NCBI RefSeq assembly: GCF_900105515.1
Contig: NZ_FNSY01000003.1
Span: 62,001 to 126,000 of the forward strand
Direction: 5' to 3'
Length of the DNA stretch: 64,000 bases
Origin: Streptomyces sp. 2131.1
Lineage (GTDB): Bacteria > Actinomycetota > Actinomycetes > Streptomycetales > Streptomycetaceae
The position numbers and the translations under genes are program-made. The notes below the pieces were generated by a model. The model saw only the letters and a program-made list of their open reading frames with translations. It did no database searches and had not been told where the DNA came from. Of the stretch, positions 42,391 to 50,926 are shown piece after piece (position 1 is the stretch's first letter; every line of letters starts with the position of its first letter).

Positions 42391-43131
42391 TCAGGTCCCC
42401 AATCGTGTGGTCGTGAACGCGGGCGAGACGACAGCGGCCAGGGCCTGGGCCTCGTCCGCGGTCAGCTCGCCGAAGATCACCCGGTCCGGCTTGAAGCAGC
42501 TGTCGCACCCGGCTTTCGCCTCGATCAGCACGTCAAGGACCTGGTCGAGCAACTGCATGAGATCGCGGGCGAGTTGATCGAGGCCCGGGAGGGTGGAGAT
42601 GTCGATGTGGGCGGGCTTGTCGGGGGCGCCGCGGAGCAGCTTCCACAGGGACAGCGCTTCGTCGGCGTGAAGGGCGAGGGGCTGGATCACTTCGTCCTCG
42701 ACGGCCGCCTGTGCCTTGAAACCGGCCTCGTTGAGGGCCCGGGTCAGGTGGAGTGCGGCGCGCTCCAGGTCGGTCATCCCGGATTCGATCAGGGCCGTAA
42801 GCCGGCGTACGTCGCTCGTTGCCGGAAGGGTGAGATTCAGTCCGAGGCGCGGGCCGGGCTCACGCCGGCACTCCCCCGTCATGATGCCGTTCTCGGCGAG
42901 AGTGCGCTTCACGTCGCCGAGCGCCCACGCCCACCCGGCCGGCAGCTCGTCATCGGGTGTGGCCACGTAATGGATGCGCACATGGGCACCGCCGCCGCTG
43001 TGCTGCTCGACATAGTGCACGCAGGTCGGGCGAATTACTTCAAGTACCAGACCCAGGTCGCGCGCGGCCGCTGCTGCGGTGGCAGCGAAGCCAGTTTCGT
43101 TGGTCAGGTGAGGAAATGCATGCCCATCCAT
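42391..43131 (-). CDS. Hypothetical protein
   Basis: 246 residues; ATG 43131 overlaps the upstream stop. Mostly soluble. The N-terminus (GFAATAAAAARDLGLVLEVIRPTCVHYVEQHSGGGAHVRIHYVATPDDELPAGW) looks like an alpha/beta domain. The C-terminus (LDQLARDLMQLLDQVLDVLIEAKAGCDSC) is helical with a CxxC. It ends two bases before the DUF574 gene start. I do not recognise a family. Confidence 0.7.
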   Translation of the reverse strand: MDGHAFPHLTNETGFAATAAAAARDLGLVLEVIRPTCVHYVEQHSGGGAHVRIHYVATPDDELPAGWAWALGDVKRTLAENGIMTGECRREPGPRLGLNLTLPATSDVRRLTALIESGMTDLERAALHLTRALNEAGFKAQAAVEDEVIQPLALHADEALSLWKLLRGAPDKPAHIDISTLPGLDQLARDLMQLLDQVLDVLIEAKAGCDSCFKPDRVIFGELTADEAQALAAVVSPAFTTTRLGT

Positions 43132-43802
43132 CAGGCGCTCACCCGGTCCGCGAAGGCGACGCCGGCGTACGGGCAAGCCGTGCCGGAGGGGGTGAGCGTG
43201 GTGGTGAAAACGGCTTCGACGAAGACCCGGGACAGTTCCCGGACGGCGTGCCGCGCCACAACGTATTGGGTGTCGGGGGAGTCGTAGAGGACCAGGGCGT
43301 CATCCTGAGCCGGTCCCGGCTGACCAGGGCGCGGGTACAAGGTGCCGCGAACACCGATCTGTTCGGCCTCCCGGACCCGCAGCCGGGCATGCCCGCCCCG
43401 CAGCCACGGGCAGCCCTTCGTTGCCTTGTCCGCGCACGGCTCGCACGAGGGCGGGATGTTGGTCTGCACGCCCTCCCACGTCGTGCCCTCGGCCGGTGGT
43501 CCGGCCAGCAGCGGCATCAGCCACAGCATCCCGTCGGCGTTCCGGCTCGCAGGGCCGCCGCACGTCGCGCAGAGCAGGTACCGCATCGCCTCGGGCTGAC
43601 GGCCCGGGTGCAGCAGCGCGTAGATACGGGGTCCGGTCTGCTGACCGCCGCATGCCTCCCACAGCACGCTGTCGTCATCCCTGTGTCGCTGATCCACGCG
43701 GGGATCGACGTAGAAAACGCCCCCCGGGGTGATCATCAGCGGTTCGGGCAAGGTGATCTCGCCCGCCCACGGGATGATGTACGGCGCTCTGGTGATGGTC
43801 AC
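43131..43802 (-). CDS. Cys-rich hypothetical protein (zinc-binding type)
   Basis: 223 residues, GTG start with GGGAC upstream. It has two Cys clusters (LLCATCGGPASRN and CEPCADKATKGCPWL) and a C-terminal CPYAGVAFADRVSA, suggesting one or two zinc sites. The C-terminal helix after VVARHAVRELSRVFVEAV resembles proteins near WhiJ-like regulators in Streptomyces. It is the first gene of the colinear series running to the graspetide genes. Function unknown. Confidence 0.72.
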   Translation of the reverse strand: MTITRAPYIIPWAGEITLPEPLMITPGGVFYVDPRVDQRHRDDDSVLWEACGGQQTGPRIYALLHPGRQPEAMRYLLCATCGGPASRNADGMLWLMPLLAGPPAEGTTWEGVQTNIPPSCEPCADKATKGCPWLRGGHARLRVREAEQIGVRGTLYPRPGQPGPAQDDALVLYDSPDTQYVVARHAVRELSRVFVEAVFTTTLTPSGTACPYAGVAFADRVSA

Positions 43803-44018
43803 GGTGCTGTCCCTGATGGTCGGTGACGGTCACGGCACTGAAGGTGAGGATCGGGGCCGGCCGCATACCCCCCCACGGATCGCGGCCGGGGCGCGCAAGC
43901 GCGCCGCTCCCGGGTGTCTTCTGACCCGGGCACACTCGCTATGCGGCCCAGCCAGAAGGCAGGATTCCCGGACGCCCCCGGGTCTGATGGCACGCCCTCT
44001 CAGGGGCATGCGGGTCGG

Positions 44019-44480
44019 TCAGCTGGCCATGGCGCTGGAGTCCTTCTGCTCACGCTGGACGGACCGGTAGGCGACCGTGAGGGCGTCGTTAACGGTGCCG
44101 AGATGCCGCTCGCCGTGAACAGCCTCCGACTCCCGGACAGACCCGAAGCGCTGCCAGTAGTCACGCACGCACTTGGTACGCATCAGAAGGTCGGCGTAGA
44201 AACGCATCTGGGGGGTCGAATCGACGCCCAGCCGGTGCCGGAGCGAGTGCGTGCCCAGCGCCAGATTGGCGCTCATCAGCGTCACGTACTTCGTAGCGCT
44301 CATGTCGTCCGGCTTCCACGCTTCGGCCAGCTCGGGGTTGGCCATGATCCGGTCCATCGCCCGCTCCTGGCGGTCAGCCGTCGCGACGTCGAGGAGCTGC
44401 CGGTGGTGCCGATCGCGCTGGACGAGACAGGCACCGGCCAGTGCGGTGAGGGCGAGCAGAGCAACGCGTTCGAACTTCAT
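44019..44480 (-). CDS. DUF6082-type protein with N-terminal anchor
   Basis: 153 residues, ATG start overlapping the upstream gene end. An N-terminal hydrophobic segment (VALLALTALAGACLV) is followed by a helical domain (DRIMANPELAEAWKPDD, YVTLMSANLALGTHSLRHRLG, CVRDYWQRFGSVRES) that fits DUF6082. Streptomycetes encode many copies of this family, often near WhiJ-like loci. Function unknown. Confidence 0.7.
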   Translation of the reverse strand: MKFERVALLALTALAGACLVQRDRHHRQLLDVATADRQERAMDRIMANPELAEAWKPDDMSATKYVTLMSANLALGTHSLRHRLGVDSTPQMRFYADLLMRTKCVRDYWQRFGSVRESEAVHGERHLGTVNDALTVAYRSVQREQKDSSAMAS

Positions 44481-45016
44481 GTGGCGCCTTTCGGAACAGT
44501 GGTCGAATTCGGAGGCTGTAGGGACAGTGGCGGTTGCTGGAGCCAGGCCAACGGCAGGAAGGCGACGAACGCGAGCCGTTCAGCAAGTCGGCGCAGCAGG
44601 TGTTCGTAGGCGAAGCTGCTGGCCGGCATGGCCGCTCGGGTGGTCGTGAGAATCCCGTGCACGAAGCCGCGGCTGATGGCCTGGCAGGCCGCGTCCAGCT
44701 CCGGCCGCTCCACATTGCCGGGCGGCCTGATGCTGGCGGCGGGGTACTCGATGAAAGGGACGCGGTAAACGCCCCAGTCCCGCGTCCAGGCGAACCGCAC
44801 GAGGGCAGCATGAGTGGCCTCCACGTCGACCCCCGGCTCGGCCAGGACGTACGTGGCGACGCTGACGGTCCGGCTCGCCGGGATGGCGGCCAGGGCACTT
44901 GTGAGGTAGCTCCGGCGAAGGTTCGCGAGGCGTGCCTCGTCGGTCTGCCGCATCCGCGGTTGGCCGTAGTCCGGCCAACCGTCCGCGATCTCATCGGGTG
45001 GTACAGCTTCCAGCAC
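44477..45016 (-). CDS. Hypothetical protein
   Basis: 179 residues, GTG start with GGAG upstream. Helical/alpha-beta protein with ASRTVSVATYVLAEPGVDVEATHAALVRFAWTRDW in the middle and a C-terminal Pro/Gln-rich tail. It is coupled to the DUF6082-type gene. No family recognised. Confidence 0.68.
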   Translation of the reverse strand: MLEAVPPDEIADGWPDYGQPRMRQTDEARLANLRRSYLTSALAAIPASRTVSVATYVLAEPGVDVEATHAALVRFAWTRDWGVYRVPFIEYPAASIRPPGNVERPELDAACQAISRGFVHGILTTTRAAMPASSFAYEHLLRRLAERLAFVAFLPLAWLQQPPLSLQPPNSTTVPKGAT

Positions 45017-45130
45017 GGAATTCTCCAGTACGGGCCCCTGGTACCGGGGCCGAGGCGGCAGCCCGGCACCAGGGGGTCAGCCCGTGCTCGCCGACATCCG
45101 GGGAGACGGGTGGGGTCGGCGAGCACGGAG

Positions 45131-45679
45131 TCAGTGGGTCGAGCCGATTCGGGCCGCGAGGTCGCGGTGGGGGGCCGGCTCGGGCCGGGCCTGTATCAGC
45201 GCCTGGCGCAGCGGATCGGCAGGGACCAGCCGGTCACTGCGCGGCGGGCGCAGCCAGAACGGGCCCGGCGGGGCGCTGCGGTTCAGCGGGGGCACGGTGA
45301 GGGTGTGCGGAGCGCCGAGGCACACCGCGTACGAGTGCCACGCCCAACGATGGCTCGTGCCCGGAGGGACCAGCCAGTACAACCATCCGGCGGGGTCCTG
45401 GATGACCGGCCCGCACCCACCCTGCTGCACGTCCATCCGCTCCAGCGCTTCGGCGGCCCCGTTGGCGCCGGTGATGACGACGTCGAACAGTCCGCCGCCC
45501 AACTGCAAGCGCGTCTGCCGCTGCGCCTGGACGCTGAGCAGGGCTCGTAGGCGGGCGGCGAGATCCGCCATGTCAGCGGCTGGCTGGCGATCCGGTCCGG
45601 CAGCCGCGTCCAGGCGCCCGGTGATCTCGGCGGCCGTCGGCATCTCGGCGACTGCCGGCGGAAGGGTGAGGATGGTCAT
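45131..45679 (-). CDS. Hypothetical protein in WhiJ-like locus
   Basis: 182 residues; the ATG overlaps the end of the ATPase gene, so the two are coupled. The middle region (GGCGPVIQDPAGWLYWLVPPGTSHRWAWHSYAVCLGAPHTLTVPP) is typical of streptomycete proteins encoded next to RsbW-like ATPases. The C-terminus is Pro/Arg-rich (LRPPRSDRLVPADPLRQAL). Function unknown. Confidence 0.72.
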   Translation of the reverse strand: MTILTLPPAVAEMPTAAEITGRLDAAAGPDRQPAADMADLAARLRALLSVQAQRQTRLQLGGGLFDVVITGANGAAEALERMDVQQGGCGPVIQDPAGWLYWLVPPGTSHRWAWHSYAVCLGAPHTLTVPPLNRSAPPGPFWLRPPRSDRLVPADPLRQALIQARPEPAPHRDLAARIGSTH

Positions 45680-46227
45680 GGTGCCACCAGGCCCGGGCGC
45701 AGGGTGGTGCGTACGCGGTTCTCGGCCGGGAGGGCCGATTGCGCCTCGCGTAAGACCGTGGGGGGGAGCGGCATCATGGAGGGTCCTTCAAGCAAGGGAA
45801 GGCGGCACCAGGTGGTGGTGCCGTCCGGGCTGACGCCCCACTCGGCGGCCAGGGACTCGACGAGGAAGAGGCCGCGGCCGCCTTCGTCGTCGGGCTGCGC
45901 GTGGCGGAGTTGGGGGCGGGCGGGGGAGCCGTCGTCGACTTCGATCACCAGTCGGTCATCCCGGAAAAAGATCCGGACGCCGATCTCGCAGCCCTTGCCG
46001 TGGCGGAGGGCGTTCGTCGCGAGTTCCGTCAGCATGAGCTCCGCCGTGTCGACCAGGTCGGGCCGGCCGTAGTAGGTCAGGCTCGCCCGGACGATACGCC
46101 GGAGGCGCTTCGGCCAGGCGGCGTCCGAGGCGGAGAGCCCGCCGGCATCAGGGTCGGGGTGCCGCTCGATGGAGAGTTCGAGGGCCGTCCGGAAGCCTTC
46201 CTGCTGCGCGAACGCACGGGATGTCAT
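45676..46227 (-). CDS. RsbW-like ATP-binding regulatory protein (HATPase_c)
   Basis: 183 residues from ATG 46227, with CGGAGG upstream. It carries the GHKL fold motifs ELMLTELATNALRHGKG (N-box), IEVDDGSPARP (G1) and DEGGRGLFLVESLAAEWG (G2). Such single-domain ATPases act as anti-sigma or phosphorylating regulators. The gene is divergent from the XRE-DUF5753 gene, the classic WhiJ-type arrangement. It is probably part of a developmental or metabolite-control locus. Confidence 0.85.
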   Translation of the reverse strand: MTSRAFAQQEGFRTALELSIERHPDPDAGGLSASDAAWPKRLRRIVRASLTYYGRPDLVDTAELMLTELATNALRHGKGCEIGVRIFFRDDRLVIEVDDGSPARPQLRHAQPDDEGGRGLFLVESLAAEWGVSPDGTTTWCRLPLLEGPSMMPLPPTVLREAQSALPAENRVRTTLRPGLVAP

Positions 46228-46263
46228 GCCGAAACCTCCGGACGGCCTGGTGAGGGGACACAC

Positions 46264-46572
46264 ACGGCTGGAGGCATAGCGAAGTCGGAACGCCGACCGC
46301 TGTTAGTCACGCTGCGCCGTGGCTCAACTACTGTGTTGCATGGCACAGTTGATATGCAACGCCGCATGCAATTTTCACGACGAATGGCATATGCAGTGCA
46401 CTGGACTCTTGGCTGTGCAAGGCGAACTTGGGGTGGCACACTTCCAACTCGAGCAGGGTCAAGGGGCACTTGGGGAGGCTCGAACCGGACTCCGGGAAGC
46501 ACGGACCGGGCTCGGGTATGAGCTGACCCAACTCGATCGGCGCGTGCCTCGGCACGACAGAGGGGATGACGA
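46264..46572. promoter_or_regulatory. Divergent control region of WhiJ-like locus
   Basis: 309 bases without a convincing gene between the ATPase (minus) and the XRE regulator (plus). It is less GC-rich than its surroundings. Half-sites TTGCAT (46336-46341) and ATGCAA (46354-46359) form an inverted pair with a 12-base spacer, and a further GCATGCAA follows at 46365. These could be operator sites for the XRE-type regulator. No clear -35/-10 pair could be fixed. Confidence 0.4.
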
Positions 46573-47454
46573 GTGGCCGCACCGAAGGGGCCGACGAGCA
46601 GGCGGGTGCACCTGGGCAAGGTGCTCACGAGGATGAGGGAGGACCTTGGGAAGCGGCGCGAAGATGTCGCCGTGGCCTTGGGTTTCTCCCCCGAGAAGCT
46701 GTGGCGCGTAGAGAAGGGCAGGACCAGCCTGCCGAACCCGGGCGACCTGAAAAAGCTCCTTGCCCACTACGAGGTCGAGGATTCCGAGGTCGTGGAGAGC
46801 CTCCTCGTCATCCACCGGGACTCCCTGCGAGAGGGCTGGTGGGTGCCGTACTCCGCGCACCTGCCGAAGGGCATGCGCGAGTACGTGGGCATGGAGGCTG
46901 ACGCCCTGTCGATCGCGGCGTGGCAGCCGTCTCTCGTCTTTGGCCTCCTGCAGACGGAGCGGTACGCACGCGAGCTGCTGCTGTCCGCGAAGTCCATCGA
47001 CGAGACGACCACTGAGTTCATGGACGCGAACGTCCAAGTCCGCATGGCGCGCAAATCGCTCATCACCAAGGAAGACCCGCGGGAATTGTGGGTCATCATG
47101 GGCGAGGAGGTTCTTCGCAGCACGATCGGCAGCCCCGAGGTGATGGCTGAGCAGTTCGAGGAGATCAAGCGTCTCGCCGCCCTGGACACCGTGACCGTGC
47201 AGATACTGCCGGCGGCGTCCACCGGATACCGCGCCAGCCAGAACTTCGCACTGCTGGACATGGGCGAACCGCTGGGCAAGATCGTCCAGGCTGACCAGCC
47301 CGGCGGGCAGGCCAGCATCACCGACAAGAGGCCCGACGTCGGCAAGTACACCCGCAGGTTCGAAGGCCTGCGGGCCGCGGCGCTCGCACCCAACGAGACG
47401 CCAACCTTTATTGACGAGGTCCACCGGGACCTGAAACGAAAGTTGACAAAGTGA
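46573..47454 (+). CDS. XRE-family regulator with DUF5753 domain (WhiJ-like)
   Basis: 293 residues, GTG start. Residues 10-70 are an XRE helix-turn-helix (RVHLGKVLTRMREDLGKRREDVAVALGFSPEKLWRVEKG). Residues 100-280 are a DUF5753 domain (AWQPSLVFGLLQTERYARELL, VQILPAASTGYRASQNFALLDM). The family includes WhiJ-like developmental regulators. The downstream DUF397 gene overlaps by four bases; the ATPase is divergent. Host-type gene. Confidence 0.92.
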   Translation: MAAPKGPTSRRVHLGKVLTRMREDLGKRREDVAVALGFSPEKLWRVEKGRTSLPNPGDLKKLLAHYEVEDSEVVESLLVIHRDSLREGWWVPYSAHLPKGMREYVGMEADALSIAAWQPSLVFGLLQTERYARELLLSAKSIDETTTEFMDANVQVRMARKSLITKEDPRELWVIMGEEVLRSTIGSPEVMAEQFEEIKRLAALDTVTVQILPAASTGYRASQNFALLDMGEPLGKIVQADQPGGQASITDKRPDVGKYTRRFEGLRAAALAPNETPTFIDEVHRDLKRKLTK

Positions 47455-47693
47455 ACCGTATTCGCAAGTCCACCGACCTGGCGCCGGAAAAGGCCTGGTT
47501 CAAGTCGTCCTACAGCAGCGGCGCGGAAGGCAACTGCGTTGAGGCCGCCGACCTGGAGGCAGTTGCCAACGTCGCCGCCGTCGGCGTGCGTGACTCGAAG
47601 GACAAGACGGGCCCCGCGCTCCACTTCCCGAAGACGTCGTGGTCCACGTTCGTGACCCGCGTCCGTGAGGGTGTTCTCGACCCGCGCGCCTGA
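47451..47693 (+). CDS. DUF397 small protein
   Basis: 80 residues; the GTG overlaps the stop of the XRE gene. It has the DUF397 pattern: AWFKSSYSSGAEGNCVEAA, VGVRDSKDKTGPALHFPKTSWSTFV. DUF397 proteins pair with XRE-DUF5753 regulators; some act as antagonists. A perfect hairpin follows at 47715. Confidence 0.93.
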   Translation: MNRIRKSTDLAPEKAWFKSSYSSGAEGNCVEAADLEAVANVAAVGVRDSKDKTGPALHFPKTSWSTFVTRVREGVLDPRA

Positions 47694-47714
47694 TCAGGAG
47701 CGCAACGCATAGGC

Positions 47715-47753
47715 ATGGCGGTCCCCCTCAGACACGTTGGGGGGGACCGCCAT
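47715..47753 (+). terminator. Rho-independent-type hairpin after DUF397 gene
   Basis: Arms ATGGCGGTCCCCC (47715-47727) and GGGGGACCGCCAT (47741-47753) are perfectly complementary, with a 13-base loop. It lies 22 bases after the DUF397 stop. No long U tract, as usual in streptomycetes. Confidence 0.8.
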
Positions 47754-47900
47754 CGTCCTTACCACCCGGCACCGGCATGAACGGCGCGAGACGGAGCCCA
47801 GTGTAGGTCTGGCATGCGAAATTTGTTCGGCTGTCACCCATGTCTGCGAGTCCGTTCGCAGATCCTGCACACGCGGGCCACCCAGACGAGGAAAACGGCG

Positions 47901-48113
47901 ATGAACCTGTTGAAGCTGCTGCTCGAGGCGATCATCTCCAACCGCGAGCCCGACGCCCTCCCCCGCTCGAAGGTCTACCGCTGGCACTGCAAAACATGCG
48001 GCGACAGGTATAGCGGCTCCAACCGTCAGCATGTCGGGCACGTCGCTATCTCGCACCGGCGGCGAAAGGGCGGCAAGTGCCGGACGCCGAAGGTGTACGC
48101 CTCCGAGGTGTGA
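47901..48113 (+). CDS. Small zinc-ribbon-like protein
   Basis: 70 residues from ATG 47901 with GAGGAAAACGGCG upstream; a longer in-frame start at 47814 is possible. The sequence YRWHCKTCGDRYSGSNRQHVGHVAISHRRRKGGKC has a C-x2-C plus His/Cys arrangement suited to zinc. It faces the recombinase gene, with convergent ends 36 bases apart. Function unknown. Confidence 0.6.
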   Translation: MNLLKLLLEAIISNREPDALPRSKVYRWHCKTCGDRYSGSNRQHVGHVAISHRRRKGGKCRTPKVYASEV

Positions 48114-48149
48114 CAGCGCCGGAAGGCGGTGGTGTTCAGCGGCCGCGGC

Positions 48150-49232
48150 TTAGTCGACCGGCGGGGTGTGCACGGGGACCTTGTTGAAGATGTCACGCGC
48201 CGCGTCCTTGGCCGGGCGTACGTACCGCTCACGGGGGATGCGGGAACCCTTTGCCCAGCGGCCGGCTGTCTCGAGTTCTTCGTCGGTCGCCTCGTTCTCG
48301 CCGAGGTCGGTGGCGCCGCCGGCGCGGAGGCTGTGGGAGGAGACAGGGCGGCCGTCGGTCACAAGGCCGGCCGCGCTGAACCACTTTTTCACCCGCTCGT
48401 TGACCGTCTGCGGCCGCAGGTAGTCAACGTGCTCCGGCTCCCGTTTACGCGTCTTCATCGCTCTGGTCTCCTGCGATGCCACCTTGCCGCTCCGCAGAAC
48501 CTCCCGAAACAACGGCCCGCACGTGATTCCTTGCTCTGCGAGGTAGTCGAGCCAGCGGCGCAGCCGGAAGACGAGCTGAAGGTCCGGGCGGTCATGAAGG
48601 ACTAGCGTCTGCTCCTCGTTCTTGTGGGTCTTGTCCTCCGCCAGCCACACGAAGACCTTCGTGTCGGTGATCGTCAGGTCCTCGATGTCCAGGGTGACGT
48701 CCTCGATCGACCGGCCGAGGAATCGGTAGCCGAAGGCGAGCATAGCGGCGTCACGCCAACCGATCGGGCGGCCATCTGCTTCGGCCTTCTCCATCATCGG
48801 GACCAGGTACGGCAACGTGATCGGGAAGGCTTCCTTCCGGCGTAGGGCCCGTTTGTTCTTCTTCCGGTACTGGCGCAGAAGTAGCAGGTAGAGACTGCTG
48901 TCGGGCTGCTGCCCAGGCGGCATCGACGTCCTGATCAACGACATGTAGTTCTTGATCGTTGATACCTTCAGGCCCTTTTTGATCAGGTGGTGGCCGTACT
49001 CGGTGTACGTGAACGTGTCACAGGGGATTGCGGGAAGATTCTGCTCTGCGCACCATTTCTCGAACCCGTTCATTGCCGTACGTCGGGGAGCAGAGCCCTC
49101 CTCTGCCGCCTCCTTGAGAGCTTGAGCGGTCTCCGGGTTGAGCTTGCGATTGCGGCTGCTGATGGCGGGCAGCAGTTCCCCGTCCTCGACGAGCTCGGCG
49201 TCGACAACCTCGTCGTCGTTGTGGATGCTCAC
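48150..49232 (-). CDS. int: Tyrosine recombinase / phage integrase
   Basis: 360 residues from GTG 49232, chosen for the GTGA overlap with the upstream stop. The N-terminal SAM-like core-binding domain (residues 60-140: FEKWCAEQNLPAIPCDTFTYTEYGHHLI) is followed by the catalytic domain. Visible are a candidate R1 region (AFGYRFLGRSIEDV), SHSLRAGGATDL (HxxR), GRWAKGS (H/W box) and the probable nucleophile Tyr in RERYVR. It is the last gene of a seven-gene coupled operon. The attachment site is expected near its 3' end but could not be identified. Confidence 0.88.
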   Translation of the reverse strand: MSIHNDDEVVDAELVEDGELLPAISSRNRKLNPETAQALKEAAEEGSAPRRTAMNGFEKWCAEQNLPAIPCDTFTYTEYGHHLIKKGLKVSTIKNYMSLIRTSMPPGQQPDSSLYLLLLRQYRKKNKRALRRKEAFPITLPYLVPMMEKAEADGRPIGWRDAAMLAFGYRFLGRSIEDVTLDIEDLTITDTKVFVWLAEDKTHKNEEQTLVLHDRPDLQLVFRLRRWLDYLAEQGITCGPLFREVLRSGKVASQETRAMKTRKREPEHVDYLRPQTVNERVKKWFSAAGLVTDGRPVSSHSLRAGGATDLGENEATDEELETAGRWAKGSRIPRERYVRPAKDAARDIFNKVPVHTPPVD

Positions 49233-49594
49233 GCGGCCGGCTCCCGGACTTCGGCGATGGTCTGGCCGTCGACGGCCCGGAAGGCGTGCCCGCACGGGGT
49301 CAGCGTGATGAGACTGGCGATGGTCTGGTGCCCCGGCCACATGATTCGCGGGGTCTCAACGGTGATGGGGGAGACGGCGATGATGTTGTCCTGAAACATC
49401 TCGTTGATGGCCTCCTGGCACTGCGGGCACCATGCCTCGGCCACTGGCCCGCCCGCCGGGCCGACGGCCTGGATGGGGCCAGGAAGGTCCGGCGCCTCCT
49501 CGTACCGCTCGACGACGTCAGGGTCCGTCTCGATCTCGGCGCCCGGCCACAGTCTCGGCCCCAGGTCGCTCGCACGTCGCTTTCGGAGCTTCAT
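49229..49594 (-). CDS. Small Cys-containing phage protein
   Basis: 121 residues from ATG 49594, overlapping the upstream TGA. The middle has CPQCQEAINEMFQDN (C-x2-C) and LTPCGHAFRAVDG, suggesting a zinc ribbon. It is coupled to the integrase by a four-base overlap. Function unknown. Confidence 0.72.
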   Translation of the reverse strand: MKLRKRRASDLGPRLWPGAEIETDPDVVERYEEAPDLPGPIQAVGPAGGPVAEAWCPQCQEAINEMFQDNIIAVSPITVETPRIMWPGHQTIASLITLTPCGHAFRAVDGQTIAEVREPAA

Positions 49595-50109
49595 CAGTCC
49601 CCCCACTTCCAGCAGTCGGGTGTGCAGTCCTCCGGCAGGTGGTACGCCGCCGGCTGGCCGGACAGCAGGGTGCGGTAGTCGACGTGCGCGCCGGCGTTCT
49701 GGAGTTCGGTTGCCTTCGGGGCCTGCCAGAAGTGCCCGCCGCCGTGCCCCTCGGCCGCGGCCCACCCGTTGGGGATCCGCTTCACGCAGGGGTGCCCGGT
49801 CTCCGGGGCTGAGACGGGGCACGGCATGGTGCCGTCGGAGATCGGTTCGGGGTAGTCGGCATGTGCCTTCCACGGGGAGGCCTGGTTCCGGAGCCCCCAG
49901 AGCAGGTCTGCCGCCTGCTCCTGGTCGCCGCGGTGCAGCGCGTCGACCAGGTCGTCGTGCTCCTTCTTCGCGGCGCAGTACTTCTGTCGGTACTCCTCCA
50001 TGGCCGGCGTGCTGTCCGTCGTCGGGTACTTGGTGCGCAGCTCCTCGTCGAGGCGCGCGTCGATGAACTCGTAGAAGGCGAGTCCGGTCTGCTCGTCGAC
50101 GGCGGTCAC
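49594..50109 (-). CDS. Hypothetical phage/plasmid protein
   Basis: 171 residues from GTG 50109 (overlaps upstream TGA). The N-terminal helix region (FYEFIDARLDEELRTKY ... YCAAKKEHDDLVDALHRGDQEQAADLLWGL) is followed by a Cys/His segment (PCPVSAPETGHPCVKRIPNGWAAAEGHGGGHFW). Function unknown; part of the integrase operon. Confidence 0.7.
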   Translation of the reverse strand: MTAVDEQTGLAFYEFIDARLDEELRTKYPTTDSTPAMEEYRQKYCAAKKEHDDLVDALHRGDQEQAADLLWGLRNQASPWKAHADYPEPISDGTMPCPVSAPETGHPCVKRIPNGWAAAEGHGGGHFWQAPKATELQNAGAHVDYRTLLSGQPAAYHLPEDCTPDCWKWGD

Positions 50110-50594
50110 TGGCCCCTCCCCGGCATGGCCACGGTGATGGGGCAGACCAGCGCGTACATGCGGCCGGCGTCCACGGCGTCCGCGATTCCGTGCGGGTCGG
50201 TGATGTCCCCGGCGAGCGCGATGAACATGCTGTTCTTCTTGGCGCTGCGGCGCCAGGTCCTCGAGCTGTTGAGGGTGCCCTGGTAGAAGGGCACACCGTC
50301 GGGATTCCACATGATCAGTTCGTCGGTGGCGACATCGAGGACGGCGGACCACCCGGGGGCGCGGTTCGCCCACCCCGGAAAGTCGTTGAACTCCGCCCAG
50401 CCGTCCGTACGGAGGCCGTGCAGGAACGGGTCCGGCCCGGCGCTGCCGTCCGTCCCGAACGTCTCGAGCCGCTGCTCGGCGGCGAAGACGATGCGGGGCA
50501 TGCTGTCGCGGTCGTCTATCCACGCTTGCATGCCCAGGTCCAGGTCGGACGCCGGGCCGGACAGGTCGACGGAGTACATCGTGTTCGGATCCAT
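50106..50594 (-). CDS. Hypothetical protein
   Basis: 162 residues from ATG 50594, with GGAGG seven bases upstream. Beta-rich with many Trp and Asp residues (MQAWIDDRDSMPRIVFAAEQ, WSAVLDVATDELIMWNPDGVPFYQG). No motif recognised. Coupled to the next gene by GTGA overlap. Confidence 0.7.
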   Translation of the reverse strand: MDPNTMYSVDLSGPASDLDLGMQAWIDDRDSMPRIVFAAEQRLETFGTDGSAGPDPFLHGLRTDGWAEFNDFPGWANRAPGWSAVLDVATDELIMWNPDGVPFYQGTLNSSRTWRRSAKKNSMFIALAGDITDPHGIADAVDAGRMYALVCPITVAMPGRGQ

Positions 50595-50596
50595 CG

Positions 50597-50926
50597 TCAC
50601 GCCTCCTGCGGTACGCGGGCGCACGGGTCGGCGACCGGTGTTGCGGCGACCCAGCCGGCCGCCGTGGCGTACTCCATGTTCGAGGTGGCATGGCGTCGCG
50701 CCGGCAGCTCCTCGCCGTCGAACTGGACCATCAGGTACTGGCCGGAGGTGTCGACGATCGTCCCCTCCTGGCCGTGGCTGCATACGCGCCCGTCGATCGC
50801 GACACGGATGCCGTGGCGCTGCTCGAGGGCGTAGTAGCGGCGGATGTAGTCCAGGTCAGCAGCCTGGCGGCGCTGGTTCTGGTACTCGGCGGCCGCGGGG
50901 TCGTCGAAGTCTTCGTCGTGGTTCAT
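50597..50926 (-). CDS. Hypothetical protein with SH3-like C-terminal part
   Basis: 109 residues from ATG 50926. A helical N-terminus (YQNQRRQAADLDYIRRYYALEQRHG) is followed by a small beta segment (IRVAIDGRVCSHGQEGTIVDTSGQYLMVQFDGEELPAR) of SH3-like pattern. It overlaps the upstream gene by four bases. Function unknown. Confidence 0.7.
   Translation of the reverse strand: MNHDEDFDDPAAAEYQNQRRQAADLDYIRRYYALEQRHGIRVAIDGRVCSHGQEGTIVDTSGQYLMVQFDGEELPARRHATSNMEYATAAGWVAATPVADPCARVPQEA

Noticed and set aside
47694..48149. Possible tRNA or attachment core beside the integrase
   Set aside because: No tRNA-like cloverleaf was found and no direct repeat could be shown without the other element end.
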